Source of the DNA: Mycobacteroides abscessus ATCC 19977
GTDB lineage: Bacteria > Actinomycetota > Actinomycetes > Mycobacteriales > Mycobacteriaceae
DNA length: 64,000 bases
Assembly: GCF_000069185.1 (NCBI RefSeq)
Contig: NC_010397.1
Location: 2,170,001 to 2,234,000, forward strand
Direction: 5' to 3'
The notes under the pieces are model-generated. The model saw only the letters and a program-made list of their open reading frames with translations. It was not told where the DNA came from and did no database searches. Shown here one piece after another: positions 9,439 to 18,457 of the stretch. Made by a program: the position numbers and the translations under genes. The first letter of the stretch is position 1, and every line of letters begins with the position of its first letter.

Positions 9439-11202
9439 ATGACCACCCCGATGTGCGCCCGGAGTCGTGCGGTCGGCGACCTTCCGCCCCGGAGCGGGAA
9501 CGTGCGAGTGGTTGACTGGCTTGTCTCGGAGCTGCGTCGTCACGCCGTCGACTTCGTCTTTGGCGTAGACGGCGCCAACATCGAGGATCTTTACGACGCC
9601 GTGCACTACGCGCCGGGCATGCAAGCCGTAGTTGCCAAACACGAGTTCTCGGCTGGGACGATGGCTGACGGATATGCGCGTGTCACGTCGCGGATGAGCG
9701 TGGTGGCCACCACATCCGGTGGTGGGGCAGTCAATCTTGTTCCAGCGCTGGCGGAATCATATGCGAGTGCGGTTCCCGTGCTGGCGATCGTAGGCCAGCC
9801 GCCTCGGTCGTTGGAGGGCAATGGCGCGTTCCAGGACGGCAGCGGGCGTGCCGGCAGCATGGATCTGCGGGCAGTATTTCGGCCCGTCTCCGGCTATTGC
9901 GCCAGGGTGGAGCATTCCGGAGAAATCGCGGAGGCGCTTTCCGGCGCTCTGGCCGCCATTCGTGATGGCCTACCTGCGGTTCTGTTGATCCCCAAAGATG
10001 TTCAGCAGGCACGGCTGGCGGTGGAACCGCAGCTGCGGGAGCCGCTTCCGCGTTTGGGGACGGTACCGGTACAACTAGCCGACTTCGCCGGGCATCTGAT
10101 CAAGACACCCGGCAGAATCCTGGTGGTAGCCGGCCCCGAGGTGGCCCGGCAGGACGCCCGCGAGGAGCTGGCAGACCTTGTCGATCGCCTTGATGCCCTT
10201 GTGGCTGTCTCGCCTGACGCCAAAGATACTGTGAAAAGCGAGAATCCACGACTGCTCGGCGTCATTGGTGTTATGGGCCACCCCGCCGTGGAGCAGGTCA
10301 TGCGTCATGGTGTTACATGCGTCTGCGTCGGCACCACCATGCCTGTGATGACGCGAGGGGCAGTTGACTTCTCGAAAATCCCGGTGCTGTCCATCGGCTC
10401 CGCGGCGCCACATGTCGCCTCGCGACATTTGCAGACGCACGATTTGGTATCGACGTTGGCGGGCCTCGCGGCGGCTCTCCCGGCGCGACCGGAGACTTCC
10501 GATAGTGAAACACTCTACGCACCAGCTCATCTCGAGCCTCCGGCGCACGATGGTGACGGTGTGCGATACCACGATGTCATGCACGTGCTGGACCGGGCTA
10601 TTCCTGCCGGGGCCGATATCTTCGTGGACGCGGGCAACACCGGTGCCGCCGCCGTGCATTACCTGGGAGCGCGACAGCACGGTCGTTACGTCGTCGCGCT
10701 CGGCATGGGTGGCATGGGATATGCCTTCGGTGCAGGTATTGGCTGTGCGTTCGCGCGGCCGGGCCGTACCGTTGTAATTGCAGGTGATGGCGCGTTCTTC
10801 ATGCACGGCATGGAGATTCATACGGCCATCGAACACCGACTGCCGGTGACATTCGTCATCGTCAATAACAACGCGCATGCCATGTGCGTCACTCGCGAAC
10901 AGCTCTACTACGGGGGGAGCTACAGCTTCAATCGGTTCGCGCCTTCACACATTGCCTCCGGACTGGGCGCGATGTTCCCCGGCCTGATGTGTCATTCGGC
11001 CGATACGGTGGCCGATTTGGAGGCCGCCATGCAGCAGGTGATGACGCACCACGGCCCGTCCGTGGTCGAGGTCATCTGTTCCACCGACGAGATACCCCCG
11101 TTTGCTCCATTCTTGTCACCCGAAATCGCTAAGGAGAGAACGCATGACCGACACGATTGCAAAAACGGCCAATCCTGGCCTCAAAGCCTTGCCCGCGCTT
11201 AG
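9439..11202 (+). CDS. Thiamine-diphosphate-dependent enzyme, acetolactate synthase-like
   Basis: 587 residues with the three-domain layout of ThDP decarboxylases/carboligases. The Pyr domain carries the catalytic Glu in VVAKHEFSAG (E69) and the C-terminal PP domain has the GDG ... NN cofactor motif (VIAGDGAFF near 450, then VIVNNN). Substrates are unknown; the family makes acetolactate, acyloins or aldehydes. ATG 9439 fits the leaderless SigL-type promoter; GTG 9502, preceded by GGAGCGGGAA, is an internal alternative nearer the usual family N-terminus. Its 3' end overlaps the next gene by 59 bp. First gene of a four-gene unit with an SRPBCC-like, a KAS III-like and an aminotransferase gene, so a biosynthetic role is more likely than isoleucine/valine synthesis. 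Confidence 0.85.
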   Translation: MTTPMCARSRAVGDLPPRSGNVRVVDWLVSELRRHAVDFVFGVDGANIEDLYDAVHYAPGMQAVVAKHEFSAGTMADGYARVTSRMSVVATTSGGGAVNLVPALAESYASAVPVLAIVGQPPRSLEGNGAFQDGSGRAGSMDLRAVFRPVSGYCARVEHSGEIAEALSGALAAIRDGLPAVLLIPKDVQQARLAVEPQLREPLPRLGTVPVQLADFAGHLIKTPGRILVVAGPEVARQDAREELADLVDRLDALVAVSPDAKDTVKSENPRLLGVIGVMGHPAVEQVMRHGVTCVCVGTTMPVMTRGAVDFSKIPVLSIGSAAPHVASRHLQTHDLVSTLAGLAAALPARPETSDSETLYAPAHLEPPAHDGDGVRYHDVMHVLDRAIPAGADIFVDAGNTGAAAVHYLGARQHGRYVVALGMGGMGYAFGAGIGCAFARPGRTVVIAGDGAFFMHGMEIHTAIEHRLPVTFVIVNNNAHAMCVTREQLYYGGSYSFNRFAPSHIASGLGAMFPGLMCHSADTVADLEAAMQQVMTHHGPSVVEVICSTDEIPPFAPFLSPEIAKERTHDRHDCKNGQSWPQSLARA

Positions 11203-11848
11203 TGATATCGCTGCCGAAGCCGGCACCGAAGACGCGCTGCCCGGAGTGCACCGCATCGAGACCTCGCCACGCGAAAAGGCGACACCGATCATCATGGACA
11301 TGATGCGGTCGGTATACCCGCACGATCAGGTGTTCGGCCCGTACTGCACCGTCCAAGAGTATGTAGATTGCCCGCCCGATGACTTGCACCGCTATCTGTC
11401 GGACACTCGGTGCCTGGAGGAGTGGACCTACAGCTTGCGCGGCTTCGCGGAGACCGCCGAGCCGGGGCTGTGGGTTGCCCACGATCGCCTGGGTTCCGAC
11501 ACGCTGATCTACACCCGTACCGAGTCGAACGCCGAGGCCGGAACCGTCGATTACCACTGTGCCTGGGACCAGGGTGATCACCTGTGGATGATCTACCTGA
11601 TGCGGGTGGTCGATGCGCAGGTCGTACTCAATAAGCCGGGATCGGTCGTCCTGTGGACGAATTGTCATCACCCCTTCTATGACGAAAATCCGTATCCGGA
11701 AACCGCTCCACCGCAACGTAAGCCGTGGGTAGGCGACTTCTGGGACATGTTTGGCGCCGGGCACATGCTGGAGCTGCTCAATCTCAAGGCGATCGCCGAG
11801 TACCGCCATAGCCACGGGCTGCCGATTGTTCCGGAGTGGATGAAATGA
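11144..11848 (+). CDS. Uncharacterised SRPBCC-like protein of the ThDP/KAS operon
   Basis: 234 residues, soluble, no signal peptide or membrane segment. Residues about 65-190 look like a START/SRPBCC ligand-binding fold (DDLHRYLSDTRCLEEWTYSL ... YHCAWDQGDHLWMIYLMRVV), a family that includes polyketide cyclases and lipid carriers; this is fold recognition by eye. The segment after it is rich in Pro, Trp and His (HHPFYDENPYPETAPP), which is unusual. ATG 11144 has AAGGAGAG six bases upstream, inside the previous coding region, giving a 59-bp overlap. The stop overlaps the KAS III-like start (ATGA). Its place between a ThDP enzyme and a ketosynthase suggests cyclisation, dehydration or carriage of their product. 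Confidence 0.7.
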   Translation: MTDTIAKTANPGLKALPALSDIAAEAGTEDALPGVHRIETSPREKATPIIMDMMRSVYPHDQVFGPYCTVQEYVDCPPDDLHRYLSDTRCLEEWTYSLRGFAETAEPGLWVAHDRLGSDTLIYTRTESNAEAGTVDYHCAWDQGDHLWMIYLMRVVDAQVVLNKPGSVVLWTNCHHPFYDENPYPETAPPQRKPWVGDFWDMFGAGHMLELLNLKAIAEYRHSHGLPIVPEWMK

Positions 11849-12858
11849 GCGTCAGCATCTTCGATATTTCCAGTTATCTCCCAGAGAATCGGGTCAGCGC
11901 AGAATATTTCGCACAGTATGCAAAGGACGATGACCTGGCTGAGAACGTCATGTTCCGCAGCCCGGCCTATCGGCATCATGTAGCGAACGACGAGTCGGCG
12001 GTTGATATGGCCGAGCGCGCGGTGGCCGGTCTTCGGGAAAGGCACGGCGCCACGGTGCTCGACGAGGTGGATATTCTGCTGACGCACACCCAACTGCCGG
12101 ATCTGCCGTTTGTGGGCTGTGGTGGGGAGGTGGCGAACCGATTGCAGATTCGCCCCGAGTGGATTCTGGATGTGCACAACGGTGGTTGCGTGTCGTTCGT
12201 CTTGATGCTCAAGCTGGTCCAACAGATGATGGTTTCATCGAGCGCGCGTTCGGCGCTGATTGTGAACATACAAAATGCGGCGGGCCAGATCTTCGTGCAG
12301 GAACAGGTGCGCTCCACCGCTCAGGCCTCGATACCCGGAGACGGCGCCACGGCGACGCTGATCACCCGTGACGGAGGATCACCGGTCCTGGGCATCGAGA
12401 CTAGGAACTTCGGGGAGTTCGCCGGAGACATGACCTATGCGGTGACACCACACCGCAAGTACTGGGAAGCCGGGAGCGGACAGGGCCGAGTGGCCTTCAC
12501 AGAACACAAGATCAGCAAGGTCTTGGCTCGTGGCAACCGAATGGTGCCGGAGGTGGCGCTGGCCGTCTGCGACCGAATCGGGATTGCGTCAACAGATCTC
12601 GACGCACTGGTGACCAATCAGCCCAACCGGATATTCCTGCGCAACTGGCGTGATGCCTTGCAACTGCCCAAGGAGAAGCATCCCGATACTTTTGACGAGT
12701 GCGGGAATCTCTTCGGGGTGGGTATTCCACATACACTCGATAAGGCGATCGCCGAACGGCAGGTGCGCCCGGGTGACGCCGTGATGCTGGCCGGATTCGC
12801 CCATGCCGGCGACTACGCGGCCGCGGCGGCGGTGCGATGGGGAGGGAGGGGCCAGTGA
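11845..12858 (+). CDS. KAS III-like (FabH-family) enzyme lacking the catalytic His
   Basis: 337 residues with the thiolase fold of beta-ketoacyl-ACP synthase III. The nucleophile is Cys115 in HNGGCVSF, and GDGATATLI and ECGNLFGVGIPHTL match FabH blocks. FabH uses Cys-His-Asn. The Asn is present (N288), but the His position, exactly 30 residues earlier, is Asn258 (TNQPNRIF in place of PHQANLRI). Loss of that His suggests acyl transfer or non-decarboxylating condensation rather than standard ketosynthase action, as in KAS III-like acyltransferases. ATGA overlap with the upstream gene and GTGA overlap with the downstream aminotransferase show tight coupling. Not a fatty-acid fabH by context. Confidence 0.85.
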   Translation: MSVSIFDISSYLPENRVSAEYFAQYAKDDDLAENVMFRSPAYRHHVANDESAVDMAERAVAGLRERHGATVLDEVDILLTHTQLPDLPFVGCGGEVANRLQIRPEWILDVHNGGCVSFVLMLKLVQQMMVSSSARSALIVNIQNAAGQIFVQEQVRSTAQASIPGDGATATLITRDGGSPVLGIETRNFGEFAGDMTYAVTPHRKYWEAGSGQGRVAFTEHKISKVLARGNRMVPEVALAVCDRIGIASTDLDALVTNQPNRIFLRNWRDALQLPKEKHPDTFDECGNLFGVGIPHTLDKAIAERQVRPGDAVMLAGFAHAGDYAAAAAVRWGGRGQ

Positions 12859-13895
12859 CAGTGAGCCCGCTGCGGTTGGCGTTGAACGAGAACCCCTATC
12901 GTCCACTGCCGTCGGTGCGTGACGCGCTCAGGCACGACCTCGCCGAGGTGAACCGCTATCCCGAATTCTTGCCGGTGGTGTTGCCGCGGCTGATCGCGGA
13001 TCGCGTGGGGATGACGCCGGAGGAAGTGGTGGTGGGCGTAGGTGCCACTGGGGTTGCACTGCAGGTGCTGCAGGCGTTGTGCAAGCCGGGTGACTCGCTC
13101 GTCTTCGCGCACCCGACGTTCGACGGCTACCCGATACTGGCCGATATCGCCGGGCTCATTCAGGTTCCGATTCCGTTGGCGGACAACGGTATGACCGACC
13201 TCGACGAACTGCTGGGAGCCGCTTATGACGCCGATGACGCAGCATTGGTACTGTGCCGGCCGCATAATCCGACGGGAACACTGATACCGGCCGACCAGGT
13301 CTATGAGTTTGTCCGTCAGGCGCCGCCCACCAGCGTGGTGGTTCTGGACGAGGCGTATATCGAATTCGTGGATCCCGACGAGCATCTCGATATTCCCGGA
13401 CTGCTGCGGTTGCACCCGAACCTGGTTGTGTTGCGCACCTTCTCAAAGGCGTATGGGTTGGCCGGACTGCGCATCGGGTATGGGCTGGCCGCGCCCGCGG
13501 TCTGCGGTGTCATTCGTCGATACCAACTCCCGTTCGGTATGAATCGCGCGGCCGCGGTAGCGGTTGCCGCATCGTATGCGGCGGAAGGTGAACTGCGAGT
13601 ACGTGTTGATTCGATTGTCTACGAACGTGATCGGCTCCGCGCTCGACTGGCTCAGATGGGTGCGCACATCCCCGAGTCTCATGCCAACTTCGTGTACCTA
13701 CCGGCACGCGGTGACGGTGAACGTTGGATGTCGATCCTGGGAACCGGCGATGTGGTGGCCAAAGAATATTCCGATGGCGGTGTGCGGCTCACCGTTGGCG
13801 ATCCGCGCGAGATGGCGATAGTCGCGCGGCGGCTGTTGGAGGTGGACGAGATTGGTGAAAGCGCAGTGTCCCGGATGAGCAGACCTGCGTCATAG
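12855..13895 (+). CDS. PLP-dependent aminotransferase, HisC/aromatic-aminotransferase family
   Basis: 346 residues, fold-type I class II aminotransferase. Visible marks are LALNENPY at the N-terminus, CRPHNPTGT, DEAYIEF (PLP-binding Asp and Tyr), FSKAYGLAGLRIGYG with the Schiff-base Lys198, and a C-terminal Arg (GGVRLTVG). It resembles HisC and the mycobacterial aromatic aminotransferase PatA (Rv3772), but histidine genes are absent here. GTG 12855 overlaps the previous stop, with GGAGGGAGG at 12841-12849 as ribosome site; it is the last gene of the SigL-linked operon. It probably aminates a keto intermediate made by the ThDP and KAS III-like enzymes. The substrate is unknown. Confidence 0.87.
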   Translation: MTVSPLRLALNENPYRPLPSVRDALRHDLAEVNRYPEFLPVVLPRLIADRVGMTPEEVVVGVGATGVALQVLQALCKPGDSLVFAHPTFDGYPILADIAGLIQVPIPLADNGMTDLDELLGAAYDADDAALVLCRPHNPTGTLIPADQVYEFVRQAPPTSVVVLDEAYIEFVDPDEHLDIPGLLRLHPNLVVLRTFSKAYGLAGLRIGYGLAAPAVCGVIRRYQLPFGMNRAAAVAVAASYAAEGELRVRVDSIVYERDRLRARLAQMGAHIPESHANFVYLPARGDGERWMSILGTGDVVAKEYSDGGVRLTVGDPREMAIVARRLLEVDEIGESAVSRMSRPAS

Positions 13896-13898
13896 ACA

Positions 13899-13965
13899 GG
13901 TTGGCCGCGGCGATCCGTCCCCCCGATTGCCGACCCCGAAACGGCAAGGACCGTCGCGGTCAACC
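13899..13965. terminator. Two-way stem-loop between convergent operons
   Basis: Arms at 13899-13916 and 13948-13965 pair over 18 bp with three mismatches, and an inner hairpin (TTGCCG 13927-13932 with CGGCAA 13942-13947) nests inside. It fills the 78-bp gap between the aminotransferase and the convergent methyltransferase. There is no strong U-tract, as is common in mycobacteria. Confidence 0.55.
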
Positions 13966-13973
13966 CTCCCTCC

Positions 13974-14798
13974 TCAAAATGCGTAGCGGTGGTATTGCGC
14001 CATGTACCGAAGGGTTGGTGACAGCGACATCGCCCTGGCCAGCAGCCGGTAGCCTGCCTTGGTTCGTTGGAAGGTTTCCGAGTCGAACGGCGACTCCCAT
14101 TCCAGCAATTGCAATTTCGGTATGGCGCGAATGAGGTCCTCGGGGCGGTCTATGCCCCAATACAGCGTCGCACCTGAGCGCCGGACCACCGCGTTGGACC
14201 ACTGTGTCTTGATGCCGAACTTGTTGAAGGCGTCGAATTGCAATTCCCCGTAAGGAAAGTGGTCGACGATCCGGCGAAAGAGTGCGATGCCGTCATCTTC
14301 CTTCAGGTACATCGTGAGCCCTTCGCCGATCGCCAGCACCGGGCGGCTATCGGCGATGTTCGCGAGCCACGCCGGATCGGTCACCGACGCCGACACGACG
14401 TGGTAGTGATCACGCGTCGGATAAAGCTGGCTGCGTAGCCTGGCCACATCGGGATAGTCGATGTCGTACCACTCGATCCCGGGACCGGGATTCAGGCGGA
14501 AGTATCGGCCGTCGAGACCGCAACCCAGATGCAGCACAACAGCCTCGGCGTGTCTGGACAAAAAGGCGCGGCACCATTCGTCGAAATGCGCCGAGCGTGT
14601 GGTGACGGCGGGGGATCTGCCGGCGGTGATCGTGGTTTTGGACCAGTCGTAGTCGATGCGTTGCGCGATGTCGCGGGCCAACTGGTCGCCGAGGATGGGT
14701 TCGGGCAGGCCGGCGTCGAGTGCCTTGGCGTAGAAGGTCGCCAGCATGGTCTGCGGCGCGCCGCTGAGATCGACATGAATCTTCTCGGAATGGCTCAT
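13974..14798 (-). CDS. SAM-dependent methyltransferase, leucine-carboxyl/TcmP O-methyltransferase family
   Basis: 274 residues. The SAM-binding motif VVLHLGCGLDGRYFRL and the acidic motif YDIDYPDVARLRSQLYP mark the PF04072-type family, which includes polyketide O-methyltransferases such as TcmP. A tail motif GEGLTMYL is also typical. It is transcribed toward the ThDP/KAS operon and ends 78 bp from it. It could methylate that operon's product, but it has its own promoter region shared divergently with dop (92 bp), and no SigL-type hexamers are seen there. No membrane segment or signal peptide. The ATG at 14798 is the only good start. Confidence 0.8.
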   Translation of the reverse strand: MSHSEKIHVDLSGAPQTMLATFYAKALDAGLPEPILGDQLARDIAQRIDYDWSKTTITAGRSPAVTTRSAHFDEWCRAFLSRHAEAVVLHLGCGLDGRYFRLNPGPGIEWYDIDYPDVARLRSQLYPTRDHYHVVSASVTDPAWLANIADSRPVLAIGEGLTMYLKEDDGIALFRRIVDHFPYGELQFDAFNKFGIKTQWSNAVVRRSGATLYWGIDRPEDLIRAIPKLQLLEWESPFDSETFQRTKAGYRLLARAMSLSPTLRYMAQYHRYAF

Positions 14799-14890
14799 GG
14801 ACGCGACGCTAATGTCGTTTTCGGGGCACGCGCAGGACTCTGAACGGTCCCCGGCGTGGTGTTCAGCGTCGCCTCTCTAGGCTGAACACC

Positions 14891-16387
14891 ATGCAACGGA
14901 TCATCGGTACCGAGGTTGAGTACGGCATTTCGTCGCCCACGGACCCCGCCGCCAATCCGATCCTCACGTCGACGCAGGCGGTGCTGGCGTACGCCGCGGC
15001 AACGGGGATTCAGCGTGCCAAGCGCACCCGCTGGGACTATGAGGTGGAGTCGCCGCTGCGCGACGCTCGCGGATTCGACCTGGGGCGTACCACCGGCCCG
15101 GCGCCGATCGTCGATGCCGACGAGGTGGGGGCGGCCAACATGATCTTGACCAACGGGGCCCGCCTGTACGTCGATCACGCGCACCCGGAGTACTCGGCAC
15201 CCGAGTGCACCAATCCATTGGACGCCGTCATCTGGGACAAGGCCGGAGAGCGCGTCATGGAGGCGGCGGCGCGCCACGTGGCCAGTGTGCCGGGCGCGGC
15301 ACGGCTACAGCTGTACAAGAACAACATCGACGGCAAGGGTGCCTCTTACGGCACTCATGAGAACTATTTGATGGATCGTCAGACACCGTTCTCGGCGATT
15401 ATTGCCGGGCTGACCCCGTTCTTCGTCTCGCGCCAGGTCGTCACCGGGTCTGGCCGCGTGGGCATTGGGCCTTCCGGTGACGATGCGGGCTTCCAGCTTT
15501 CCCAGCGTGCCGACTACATCGAGGTCGAGGTGGGTCTGGAGACAACACTCAAGCGCGGCATCATCAATACCCGCGACGAGCCGCACGCCGACGCCGACAA
15601 GTACCGGCGCCTGCACGTCATCATCGGTGACGCCAACCTTGCCGAGACCTCGACATTCCTGAAGGTGGGCACCACCTCACTGGTGCTCGACCTGATCGAG
15701 TCCGGTGTGGACCTGTCGGATCTGGCATTGGCCCGCCCGGTCCATGCGGTGCACGTGATCAGTCGCGACCCCTCCCTGCGGGCCACCGTCGCGCTTGCCG
15801 ACGGTCGGGAGCTGACCGGGCTTGCACTGCAACGCATTTACCTGGACCGGGTGGCCGAGCTGGTGTCCTCGCGTGACCCGGATCCCCAGGCCGACCAGGT
15901 GCTCCAGGTGTGGGCCAAGGTGCTTGATCTGCTCGAGCGCGACCCGATGGAATGTGCGGACCTGCTGGACTGGCCCGCGAAGCTGCGGCTGCTGGAGGGG
16001 TTCCGGCAGCGCGAGAACCTGAGCTGGTCGGCGCCGCGTCTGCACCTGGTAGACCTGCAGTACTCCGACGTCCGGCTGGATAAGGGGCTCTACAACAGGC
16101 TTGTCGCCCGCGGCTCCATGCAGCGGATGGTCACCGAGCAGCAGGTGCTGGACGCGGTGACCCGGCCTCCCTCGGACACCCGGGCCTACTTCCGTGGCGA
16201 GTGTCTGCGCAAATTCGGCGCCGATATCGCCGCCGCGAGCTGGGACTCGGTGATTTTCGACCTGGGCGGGGATTCGCTTGTCAGGATTCCAACGCTGGAG
16301 CCGCTGCGCGGAAGCAAGAGTCACGTCGGCGCGCTGCTGGATTCTGTCGATTCAGCCGCTGAACTGGTCGATCAGCTCACCACGTAA
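14891..16387 (+). CDS. dop: Dop, Pup deamidase/depupylase
   Basis: 498 residues, glutamine-synthetase-like fold shared with PafA. It converts the C-terminal Gln of Pup to Glu and removes Pup from substrates, using ATP as cofactor. Near-identical to Rv2112c from [16 protein letters not shown] to [16 protein letters not shown]. The opening Glu-rich strand (IGTEVEYG) supplies metal/ATP ligands, and [17 protein letters not shown] is the signature shared with PafA. It starts the dop-pup-prcB-prcA series: 90 bp to pup, then overlapping starts. The ATG at 14891 is fixed by homology. Confidence 0.97.
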   Translation: MQRIIGTEVEYGISSPTDPAANPILTSTQAVLAYAAATGIQRAKRTRWDYEVESPLRDARGFDLGRTTGPAPIVDADEVGAANMILTNGARLYVDHAHPEYSAPECTNPLDAVIWDKAGERVMEAAARHVASVPGAARLQLYKNNIDGKGASYGTHENYLMDRQTPFSAIIAGLTPFFVSRQVVTGSGRVGIGPSGDDAGFQLSQRADYIEVEVGLETTLKRGIINTRDEPHADADKYRRLHVIIGDANLAETSTFLKVGTTSLVLDLIESGVDLSDLALARPVHAVHVISRDPSLRATVALADGRELTGLALQRIYLDRVAELVSSRDPDPQADQVLQVWAKVLDLLERDPMECADLLDWPAKLRLLEGFRQRENLSWSAPRLHLVDLQYSDVRLDKGLYNRLVARGSMQRMVTEQQVLDAVTRPPSDTRAYFRGECLRKFGADIAAASWDSVIFDLGGDSLVRIPTLEPLRGSKSHVGALLDSVDSAAELVDQLTT

Positions 16388-16477
16388 CCAGTTGGGCGAC
16401 GCACACTTGTGAAACGTCACCTCGTCGGCGTTGCCCGGTAGGCTGAACAGAACCGACCTATGAGTCAGGAGGCAGCG

Positions 16478-16672
16478 ATGGCGCAGGAACAGACCAAGCG
16501 CGGTGGTGGCGGAGACGATGACGACGTCACCGACCTGGGAGGACCCGCAGGGCAGGAGCGCCGAGAAAAGCTGGCGGAGGACACTGACGATCTGCTCGAT
16601 GAGATCGACGATGTGCTGGAAGAGAACGCCGAGGACTTCGTGCGGGCGTACGTCCAAAAGGGTGGCCAGTGA
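16478..16672 (+). CDS. pup: Pup, prokaryotic ubiquitin-like protein
   Basis: 64 residues, disordered and acidic, ending in Gly-Gly-Gln. Dop must deamidate the Gln to Glu before PafA ligates it to substrate lysines. The C-terminal half ([20 protein letters not shown]) is the part that folds on the Mpa coiled coil. Matches Rv2111c. ATG 16478 is chosen by homology and has GGAGG about six bases upstream; an in-frame ATG at 16460 is less likely. The stop TGA overlaps the GTG of prcB, so pup and prcB are coupled. Confidence 0.97.
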
Positions 16673-17547
16673 TCTGGCGCGACGACGCGATCGCCAGCCA
16701 GCCCGCCGGACAGCACTTCCGCAATTCGCACCTTTCCTCGTTCTCGGAGTATCTGAGGGCCCAGGCCCCAGAGTTGCTTCCGGCGCTGGGGAAGGCGTCT
16801 GCTGACGTGATCGGGAACTTGCCCCATGGCACCACCATTGTCGCGCTCACCTACCGCGGTGGGGTGCTGATCGCGGGCGATCGGCGCGCTACCCAGGGCA
16901 ACTACATCGCCAACCGCGACATCGACAAGGTGCAGATCACCGACAACTACTCGGCGACCGGTATCGCGGGAACCGCCGCTATCGCGGTCGAATTCGCACG
17001 GCTCTACGCCGTGGAATTGGAGCACTACGAGAAGCTGGAAGGGGTGCAGCTGACCTTCAACGGCAAGGCCAACCGGCTCTCGGCACTGGTGCGCGGCAAT
17101 CTCGCGGCGGCCATGCAAGGCTTGGTGGCAGTGCCGCTGTTGGTGGGCTACGACCTCGACGATCCCAACGGGGAAACCGCTGGCCGCATCGTGTCTTTCG
17201 ACGTCGCCGGTGGTTGGCATGTGGAGAGCGACGGCTATCAGGCGGTGGGTTCGGGCTCGGTCTTTGCGAAGTCGTCCATCAAGAAGCTGTACAGGCCCGG
17301 CGGCGATGCGCTGACCGCGCTCGCGGTCGCGGTAGAGGCGCTTTACGATGCCGCCGACGATGATTCGGCAACGGGCGGGCCGGATCTGGTGCGCCGGGTG
17401 TTCCCCACGGCCATTCGGATCGACTCCGGGGGAGCGGTTCGCGTCCCCGAGGCCGATATCGAGAGGATCGCGCGCGAAGTCATCGCGAAGCGGACCGAGG
17501 CGGCACGGGAAGAAGCTGACTTGCGTGAATCGGGTGGTGACTCATGA
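16669..17547 (+). CDS. prcB: Proteasome beta subunit PrcB
   Basis: 292 residues; catalytic N-terminal-nucleophile hydrolase of the 20S core. A 54-residue propeptide ends LPHG, and self-cleavage would expose Thr55 ([19 protein letters not shown]) as nucleophile; the conserved Asp and Lys of the active site follow. The propeptide differs strongly from Rv2110c while the mature chain is highly conserved. GTG 16669 overlaps the pup stop (GTGA). Its own stop overlaps the prcA start (ATGA), as expected for a 14-subunit beta ring made together with the alpha ring. Confidence 0.96.
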
Positions 17548-18326
17548 CCTTTCCGTACTACGCCTCGGTCGAGCAGCTCATGCGCGACCGTTCGGAATTG
17601 GCGCGCAAGGGCATCAGCCGGGGCCGTTCGGTAGTGGCACTGACCTATACCGACGGGGTGTTGTTCGTCGCCGAGAACCCATCGAACTCGCTGCAGAAAG
17701 TCAGTGAGGTCTATGACCGGGTGGGCTTCGCCGCGGTCGGAAAGTTCAATGAGTTCGACCGGCTGCGCCGCGGTGGTATTCAGTGGGCCGATATGCGTGG
17801 CTACGCGTACGACCGCCGCGATGTGAGCGGGCGGCAACTGGCCAACATCTATGCCGAGGCATTGGGCACCATTTTCAACGAGCAGGCCAAGCCCTACGAG
17901 GTCGAGCTGTGCGTCGGCGAGGTGGCCCACTATGGTCGCGACACCGAGCCGGTGCTGTACCGGATCACCTATGACGGGTCGATCGCCGACGAGCCGCACT
18001 GGGTGGTGATGGGCGGAAACACCGAGCCCGTGATCAACTCGCTCAAGGAGAGCTACGTCGAGGACTCCGCGCTCAAGGATGCGGTGGGTTTCGCGGTGAA
18101 GGCACTGCAGGCGGGGACAGCCGGCGCCAACGGCTCCGAGGGCAGGGCGCTGGGCGGACTCGAGGTCGCGGTACTGGAGCAGAGTCGTCCGCGCCGGGCC
18201 TTCCGGCGGATCAAGGGCGCCGCGCTGGAAGCGCTGTTGCCCGAGGATTTCTCGCCGGGACAGACCGAGGGCGGGGGCGACCCCGCACCGGAATCCGGCG
18301 ATTCCAAGGACGCCAAGGACAACTAG
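17544..18326 (+). CDS. prcA: Proteasome alpha subunit PrcA
   Basis: 260 residues; forms the outer rings of the 20S core, gates the chamber and receives the Mpa GQYL tail. The start [20 protein letters not shown] contains the gating N-terminus; the body ([39 protein letters not shown]) matches Rv2109c. The last 30 residues are acidic and Pro/Gly-rich. Overlaps prcB by 4 bp. In M. tuberculosis a PE/PPE pair follows on the far side; here an EspC-like/PPE-like pair does. Confidence 0.96.
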
Positions 18327-18367
18327 CTCTTTCACACGCCGACACCAACGCGCTAGTCACCGGGCAC

Positions 18368-18376
18368 TTATCCACA
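18368..18376 (+). other. Lone consensus DnaA box
   Basis: TTATCCACA, an exact DnaA-box consensus, in the 131-bp gap after prcA and 82 bp before the EspC-like start. No second box or AT-rich element is seen nearby, so this is not an origin. It may be chance or a titration/regulatory site. Confidence 0.4.
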
Positions 18377-18457
18377 GCCTGAAAAATGACGGAACCGCCG
18401 GGGTATACCGGCGGTCCTACCTGCTATCGAACCCGTTTAGCCCAGGTAGGAGCCGCC

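Noticed and set aside
9502..11202. GTG 9502 as the ThDP enzyme start
   Set aside because: It has a ribosome-like site, but the SigL-type -10 ends 6 bp before ATG 9439, favouring a leaderless start there. Kept as an alternative.
18368..18376. Replication origin
   Set aside because: Only one DnaA box and no dnaA, dnaN or AT-rich region.
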